Source: JAICLK01 sp035478715 (GTDB lineage: Bacteria > Patescibacteriota > Saccharimonadia > Saccharimonadales > UBA4665). From it: a stretch of DNA of 9,005 nt. Of this stretch, positions 6,007 to 9,005 are shown in pieces. The DNA is taken from the NCBI GenBank assembly GCA_035478715.1, contig DATIJK010000038.1, positions 1 to 9,005 on the forward strand. Reading direction: 5' to 3'. Both the position numbers and the translations under genes were made by a program. Under the pieces are notes generated by a model, which was not told where the DNA came from, did not search any database, and saw only the letters and a program-made list of their open reading frames with translations. How positions within the stretch are numbered: position 1 is the stretch's first letter; each line of letters starts with the position of its first letter.

Positions 6007-6132
6007 TAGCGAGCTTCTCAGAGTGGTGCAGTGTGGCTGAAAAATGAGCACTGAAGCGCAGCGTACATTTTAGTACGTGAGCATCGGAGCGCATTTTTTC
6101 GGCCGCAATGTGCTGCTCTGTGAAGTTCGTTA
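6007..6132. repeat. Long imperfect palindrome (~126 nt) between LysM-CHAP and obgE
   Basis: The two halves pair along almost their whole length. The centre is CGTAC/GTACG around a 6-base loop (6068-6073). The middle stem is GGCTGAAAAATG (6035-6046) against CATTTTTTCGGCC (6092-6104), with one bulge. The outer arms, 6007-6034 and 6105-6132, pair with only two clear mismatches apart from G-T pairs. Inside it, TGAGCActGaAGCGCA and TGAGCAtcGgAGCGCA (13 of 16 identical) flank the central hairpin as direct repeats. The element begins exactly at the stop codon of the LysM-CHAP gene. TAATGT occurs on both sides (6000-6005 and 6138-6143). It could be a transcription terminator or 3'-end stabiliser, or a small dispersed/MITE-like repeat. 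There is no U-run after the stem on the minus strand. Confidence 0.75.
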
Positions 6133-7149
6133 CGGTGTAATGTAGTTGGGGTAGCGGCTGGCAGAAACCCAACCACTGTAACCGACTGCGCCCCATCCAG
6201 CTATTCCGTTCATGTCCTTGTACTGAATCTGGTTGCCTTTGACTGCCGTTACTATTGCCACGTGGCCTTCACCGCCAGCTGCATACGGCGTTTGGGCAAT
6301 TGCGCCGACTGTCGGCGTGCTGCTGACATTCCACCCGCTTAAGCCTGCGTAATATGCCCACGAACTTGCGTTGCCCCAGTTACTAGGCACTTTGATCTGC
6401 GTTGCGACATACCATGTACAGAACCCATAATCATACCCATTGCTGCCATATATCGGGCCGGCGCCGCCCCATGGGAATCCGGTCGAATAACTGCCGCTGG
6501 AATATGACGCATCTGCAGCCGGCAAAACTTGGCCATTCGGGATAATCACCAGCTCGCCCTTATACAAACCGTTGATTTCGGCGTCGTTATAATAAATTAT
6601 CTGTTGCTTATTGGCGTGATAGGTTGAAGCTAGACTTGCCGGCGTATCACCCGCTTTTACGGTATATACAACACCATTAACTGGCGGTATAAACAATTTT
6701 TGCCCAGGCGAAACATCACCGCCGTTCATGTTGTTTGACCATCGGATACTGTCTGATGTCACATGAAACGCGGCGGCAATCTTGCTGATTGTATCGCTCT
6801 TTTTCGCGTAATAAATTTTGATGTCTTTGTTGGATTTGAACGACGTTGCAACTACTTGCGGTTTACTGACCATATTGGTTGATGATTGGACGATTGCCTG
6901 CTCAGCCGTTTGCGTCTGAGCCTGGTTTGTCACGGCGGTCGTTTCGGGCAAATTTGTCATACGCGCGACTGTTACGGCGATATCAGCGGATGAAAGTTGG
7001 TCTAACGGACTTGCTGCCATGCTGTTGTCAGCGGCGTTAACGGTGGCTGATTTAGTAACGGTGACACTGGCTTGCGGATTGCGCAAAACAAACCATACAA
7101 CTCCTACAAGTAACATGATGTTAATCGTCAACAAACTATAACGAATCAA
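6130..7149 (-). CDS. Membrane-anchored LysM-LysM-CHAP peptidoglycan hydrolase
   Basis: From the first standard in-frame start (TTG 7149) the product is 339 residues. It has one membrane helix (about 8-22), a Ser/Thr/Ala/Gln-rich linker, two LysM domains (about 111-155, SDTISKIAAAFHV...PGQKLFIPP; about 161-204, YTVKAGDTPASLAST...ELVIIPN), a Ser/Tyr/Gly linker, and a C-terminal CHAP domain (about 236-339). Catalytic Cys244 (GFCTWYVA) and His296 (GHVAIV) are present, with a polar KDMN segment after them. LysM binds the glycan and CHAP is an amidase or endopeptidase cutting the peptide part of peptidoglycan; it would act outside the membrane in wall remodelling or daughter separation. The TTG lacks a ribosome site. 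The frame is open upstream to 7281, and those codons encode a basic segment (QKKFGRKTAKRR) ideal for a cytoplasmic tail, so the true start is probably an ATT at 7263-7261, giving 377 residues. It has its own promoter and long leader. Confidence 0.93.
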   Translation of the reverse strand: MIRYSLLTINIMLLVGVVWFVLRNPQASVTVTKSATVNAADNSMAASPLDQLSSADIAVTVARMTNLPETTAVTNQAQTQTAEQAIVQSSTNMVSKPQVVATSFKSNKDIKIYYAKKSDTISKIAAAFHVTSDSIRWSNNMNGGDVSPGQKLFIPPVNGVVYTVKAGDTPASLASTYHANKQQIIYYNDAEINGLYKGELVIIPNGQVLPAADASYSSGSYSTGFPWGGAGPIYGSNGYDYGFCTWYVATQIKVPSNWGNASSWAYYAGLSGWNVSSTPTVGAIAQTPYAAGGEGHVAIVTAVKGNQIQYKDMNGIAGWGAVGYSGWVSASRYPNYITP

Positions 7150-7263
7150 CCGGCGTTTGGCCGTCTTGCGCCCAAATTTTTTCTGCAGGCGTGTAGAAAC
7201 GAGCCCCGGCTGCTGTAGCTGTAGCCGCGACGCAATCGTCGTATGTGATTGTGAGTTGCTAAT

Positions 7264-7301
7264 ATCGGTGATCCTCTTAACTTACTATTGCCCCCACCGA
7301 T
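7264..7301 (-). promoter_or_regulatory. Hairpin presenting a Shine-Dalgarno in its loop, before a possible ATT start
   Basis: ATCGGTG and CACCGAT form a perfect 7-bp stem (7264-7270 with 7295-7301) with a 24-base loop. The loop contains AAGAGGA (minus strand, 7272-7278), and 8 bases later comes ATT (7263-7261), in frame with the LysM-CHAP gene. The stem ends exactly at this codon. This suggests a structured ribosome site and a non-ATG start. Confidence 0.45.
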
Positions 7302-7404
7302 GGAAGCCCGGTATGTATTAGATCAAACTAATGAACAAAGGTGATTTGTTAAAAAGCAGCCGGCTCGTCATCTGTTATATTCACGCTTAAGCCTGTCTGC
7401 TCAA
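7264..7404 (-). promoter_or_regulatory. Long structured 5' leader of the LysM-CHAP gene
   Basis: From the promoter the untranslated leader would be about 140 bases, far longer than others in the window. It holds a run of short dyads in order: GCCT...AGGC, GCTTAAGC, AGCCGGCT, AACAAAtcaccTTTGTT, ATTAGtttgatCTAAT, and the ATCGGTG/CACCGAT hairpin at the ribosome site. A GGGGG run next to the last stem could take part in an alternative fold. I looked for the c-di-AMP (ydaO) signature common before wall-hydrolase genes and did not find it. No known riboswitch is recognised. Confidence 0.35.
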
Positions 7405-7410
7405 GGCTAA

Positions 7411-7438
7411 ATTATACCAAAATGCGCCTCATTTACAA
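7411..7438 (-). promoter_or_regulatory. Promoter of the LysM-CHAP gene
   Basis: Minus strand: TTGTAA (7433-7438), 16-base spacer, perfect TATAAT (7411-7416) with an upstream TGG (extended -10). Predicted start is about 7404. A second -35-like TTGACA at 7477-7482 lacks a good -10; a perfect 10-bp palindrome ACTAATTAGT (7461-7470) lies just downstream of it and could be an operator. Apart from these and the leader, the gap after mltG shows nothing; no clear terminator for mltG is seen. Confidence 0.7.
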
Positions 7439-7532
7439 TGTTTTTATTAAATATTAAGATACTAATTAGTCTTATTTGTCAATACTTCCGATATTCTCGG
7501 GCAAAGTGTGCCGTTTTGTTAAGGCCTGCAAC

Positions 7533-8606
7533 CTATTGCAAGCAGAGCTTGTGGCAATATTGTTGCGTTAGCTTTTCGTGTTCTGCGGCGGTCTTTGAGA
7601 AATACGTTATCCCGTTATCGCCTGTTACGAAATAGAGCCAGTGCGTTTTTGCTGGATGAGCGACCGCCTGCATCGAACTGTCGCTGACATTGCTTATTGG
7701 GCCAGGAGGCAGGCCCTTGTGGATTAGGGTATTGTATGGCGAATCGTAATACGTGCTTGGCTTAGCTCCAGCTAGGACAGCGCCATAATAAGCCGTTACG
7801 TCGCTACCCAGCGTCATACCACTGTTGAGCCTAGACAGGAAAACCTGGGCAGCCTGCGAACGATCTTCTGGCTTTGAAACTTCTTGCTCGACCATCGATG
7901 CCAATGTAACACCCTGATAAACCGTCAGCCCCTCGTGTGCAAAAGCCGTCCGGATTGACTGTGTCAGATGATTACCCATTTCGGTAAGCGATTCCTGCAC
8001 TATGACCTGCGGGTTCGTGTCGGCACTTTTCTGGAACGTATCAGGGAATAAGAACCCCTCTAAACTTGCAGATGCCGGTTTGTCCGCCAGTGCTGTGTAT
8101 CCGGTGTATAGGGCTGGATTCAGCGCATTATTCACAGCGACCGGTGTGAAGCCATCTTTTACTAATCCTGCGCGGACTTGCGACAAGCGCTGTCCTGGTA
8201 ATATTGTCACCAGATTCGTGGCAACCTTGCCGCCGGAGATTACGGTAACTATTTGCGGCGTACTCATATTCGGACTCAGCGCATACGTACCGGCTTGCAG
8301 GTCACTGTGGTTGCCATGACTGTTCACATACCATTCGAACGCGGCAATACTTTTGATCAAATTATCTTTTTTCAGCAAGCTGGCTATATCCGGAGTCGAC
8401 GTTCCATCTGCGATCGTAACCAATGTAATTGCATTGCTGTCACTGACCGGACCAAGATTATTGTAATATTCATGGCGGACAAATACCGCCGCGCCAACAA
8501 GCACTATGAACAAAATCAATATCACACCCAAAATTCGGCGCATACCGCGCCGGTGCGGTTTATAACCGGGATAGTTTGATTGATACCGTGATTTTTTCCG
8601 AAACAT
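7533..8606 (-). CDS. mltG: Endolytic murein transglycosylase MltG (YceG-like)
   Basis: A 357-residue membrane-anchored protein: a basic cytoplasmic N-terminus (1-24), one membrane helix (about 25-43), a LysM-like subdomain (about 60-135), and the catalytic YceG domain. Family signatures are LEGFLFPDTF (182-191), ASMVEQEV with the expected catalytic Glu at 240, and the C-terminal KGLPPGPISNVSDSSMQAVAHP...YFVTGDNGITYFSKTAAEH block. MltG cleaves nascent glycan strands at the outer face of the membrane and sets strand length. The protein ends with two cysteines in CHKLC, which is unusual. The ATG follows the ruvX stop by 11 bases without a clear ribosome site, so translation probably depends on ruvX coupling. 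ruvX-mltG is the classical order in many Gram-positive genomes. Confidence 0.95.
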   Translation of the reverse strand: MFRKKSRYQSNYPGYKPHRRGMRRILGVILILFIVLVGAAVFVRHEYYNNLGPVSDSNAITLVTIADGTSTPDIASLLKKDNLIKSIAAFEWYVNSHGNHSDLQAGTYALSPNMSTPQIVTVISGGKVATNLVTILPGQRLSQVRAGLVKDGFTPVAVNNALNPALYTGYTALADKPASASLEGFLFPDTFQKSADTNPQVIVQESLTEMGNHLTQSIRTAFAHEGLTVYQGVTLASMVEQEVSKPEDRSQAAQVFLSRLNSGMTLGSDVTAYYGAVLAGAKPSTYYDSPYNTLIHKGLPPGPISNVSDSSMQAVAHPAKTHWLYFVTGDNGITYFSKTAAEHEKLTQQYCHKLCLQ

Positions 8607-8617
8607 GGTTTTAAGAA

Positions 8618-9005
8618 TTAATGGGGCGCCTTTGTCTTGTGTGCAGATATGTAATCATCCAGTATATAGGTTGCTGCCAAAGCGTCTATATCCGACTTCT
8701 TAAACGGTTTACCGCGTTTCTCCAGCTCTGCTTCAGCTAATTTACTGGTCAATGCTTCGTCCTGTAATACCAATTCCACCGTAATCTGCGCTTTTAATAG
8801 GTCTGCGAAGTCGCGGACAGTTCTTGTCTGGGCCGTTTCCTGCCCGTCCATGCCGCGTGGTAGTCCCACAATAACAACTGTAGCTTCGTGTTCGCCCAAT
8901 ATTTTCAGGATATCATCCATGGTGTGATCTGATTGTTCAATCGTTACTAACGGACTGGCGATTCCCACGTTCAAATCAGCGCGCGCGACACCGATCCGCC
9001 GCTCG
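8618..9005 (-). CDS. ruvX: Putative pre-16S rRNA nuclease / Holliday-junction resolvase homologue RuvX (YqgF), 5' end beyond window
   Basis: The frame continues to the right edge: residues ERRIGVARADLNVGIASPLVTI match the RuvX N-terminus after the catalytic 'D.G.kR' strand, which lies just outside. The visible 128 residues cover nearly the whole ~140-residue RNase H-like fold, including VVIVGLPRGMDG, QDEALTS (family DER-[LF]-[ST]T region) and KKSDIDALAATYILDDYI, with the conserved late Asp. In E. coli YqgF processes the 5' end of 16S rRNA. A TTG at 8974 is not the start, because the conserved N-terminus lies before it. Oddity: the usual Arg of the DER motif is Ala here. It is the first visible gene of a unit with mltG. 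Confidence 0.93.
   Translation of the reverse strand, partial: ERRIGVARADLNVGIASPLVTIEQSDHTMDDILKILGEHEATVVIVGLPRGMDGQETAQTRTVRDFADLLKAQITVELVLQDEALTSKLAEAELEKRGKPFKKSDIDALAATYILDDYISAHKTKAPH

Noticed and set aside
6007..6132. Integron attC-like site
   Set aside because: The palindrome is attC-sized, but the ends do not show the RYYYAAC / GTTRRRY core sites on either strand and there is no integrase.
5999..6196. Minus-strand 65-codon frame overlapping the end of the LysM-CHAP gene
   Set aside because: It lies inside the palindrome and in another frame of the CHAP coding region, has no ribosome site, and is explained as a by-product of the repeat.
7264..7404. ydaO (c-di-AMP) riboswitch before the wall hydrolase gene
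   Set aside because: The conserved GGGGAA/GGGGUGAAUCC and CCGUCAGC-type segments are not present in the leader.
1..9005. tRNA, rRNA, CRISPR array, insertion sequence, toxin-antitoxin or phage module
   Set aside because: No cloverleaf, regularly spaced repeats, transposase, integrase or toxin-like small gene pairs were seen on either strand.

Overview
The window looks like chromosome from a small-genome Gram-positive-like or candidate-phylum bacterium. My best guess is Candidatus Saccharibacteria (TM7) or a close relative. This rests on gene content: a ruvX-mltG pair, a membrane-anchored LysM/LysM/CHAP wall hydrolase, obgE, an SbcB-type exonuclease I, a queuosine-precursor transporter, and several lineage-type hypothetical proteins. 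UGA is a stop codon (exoI and the reductase end in TGA), which argues against SR1/Gracilibacteria. No phage, insertion sequence, CRISPR, rRNA or tRNA is visible. The taxonomic call is inference.

Layout. 1-252 (minus) is the 5' end of an unrecognised gene that runs off the left edge. It is divergent from a PGPGW membrane protein (339-611, plus), which is followed by a 71-residue one-helix membrane protein (692-907, plus). That small gene converges on a YhhQ/QueT-type transporter (904-1599, minus), and one TTAA supplies both stop codons. Next come a RibD_C/DHFR-like reductase (1778-2308, minus) and exodeoxyribonuclease I (2311-3753, minus), two bases apart and probably translationally coupled. 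A 134-bp divergent gap with an operator-like dyad separates exoI from an unknown 258-residue helical protein (3888-4664, plus), which has two Asp-rich motifs and a consensus promoter almost abutting its ATG. It converges on obgE (4671-5951, minus). Between obgE and the upstream LysM-CHAP gene (6130-7149, minus) lies a striking ~126-nt imperfect palindrome. Upstream of the LysM-CHAP gene is a strong promoter and a ~140-nt structured leader. mltG (7533-8606, minus) and ruvX (8618 to the right edge, minus) form the last transcription unit.

How the genes fit together. mltG and the LysM-CHAP protein both act on peptidoglycan outside the membrane. ruvX and exoI handle nucleic-acid ends or processing. 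obgE is a ribosome-associated GTPase. The queuosine transporter suggests salvage of a tRNA-modification precursor, as expected for an auxotrophic, host-dependent cell. I see no defence system or other clearly new multi-gene system. The points most worth a second look are the long palindrome at 6007-6132, the leader and apparent non-ATG (ATT) start of the LysM-CHAP gene, the near-leaderless promoter geometry of several genes, and the unknown protein at 3888-4664.
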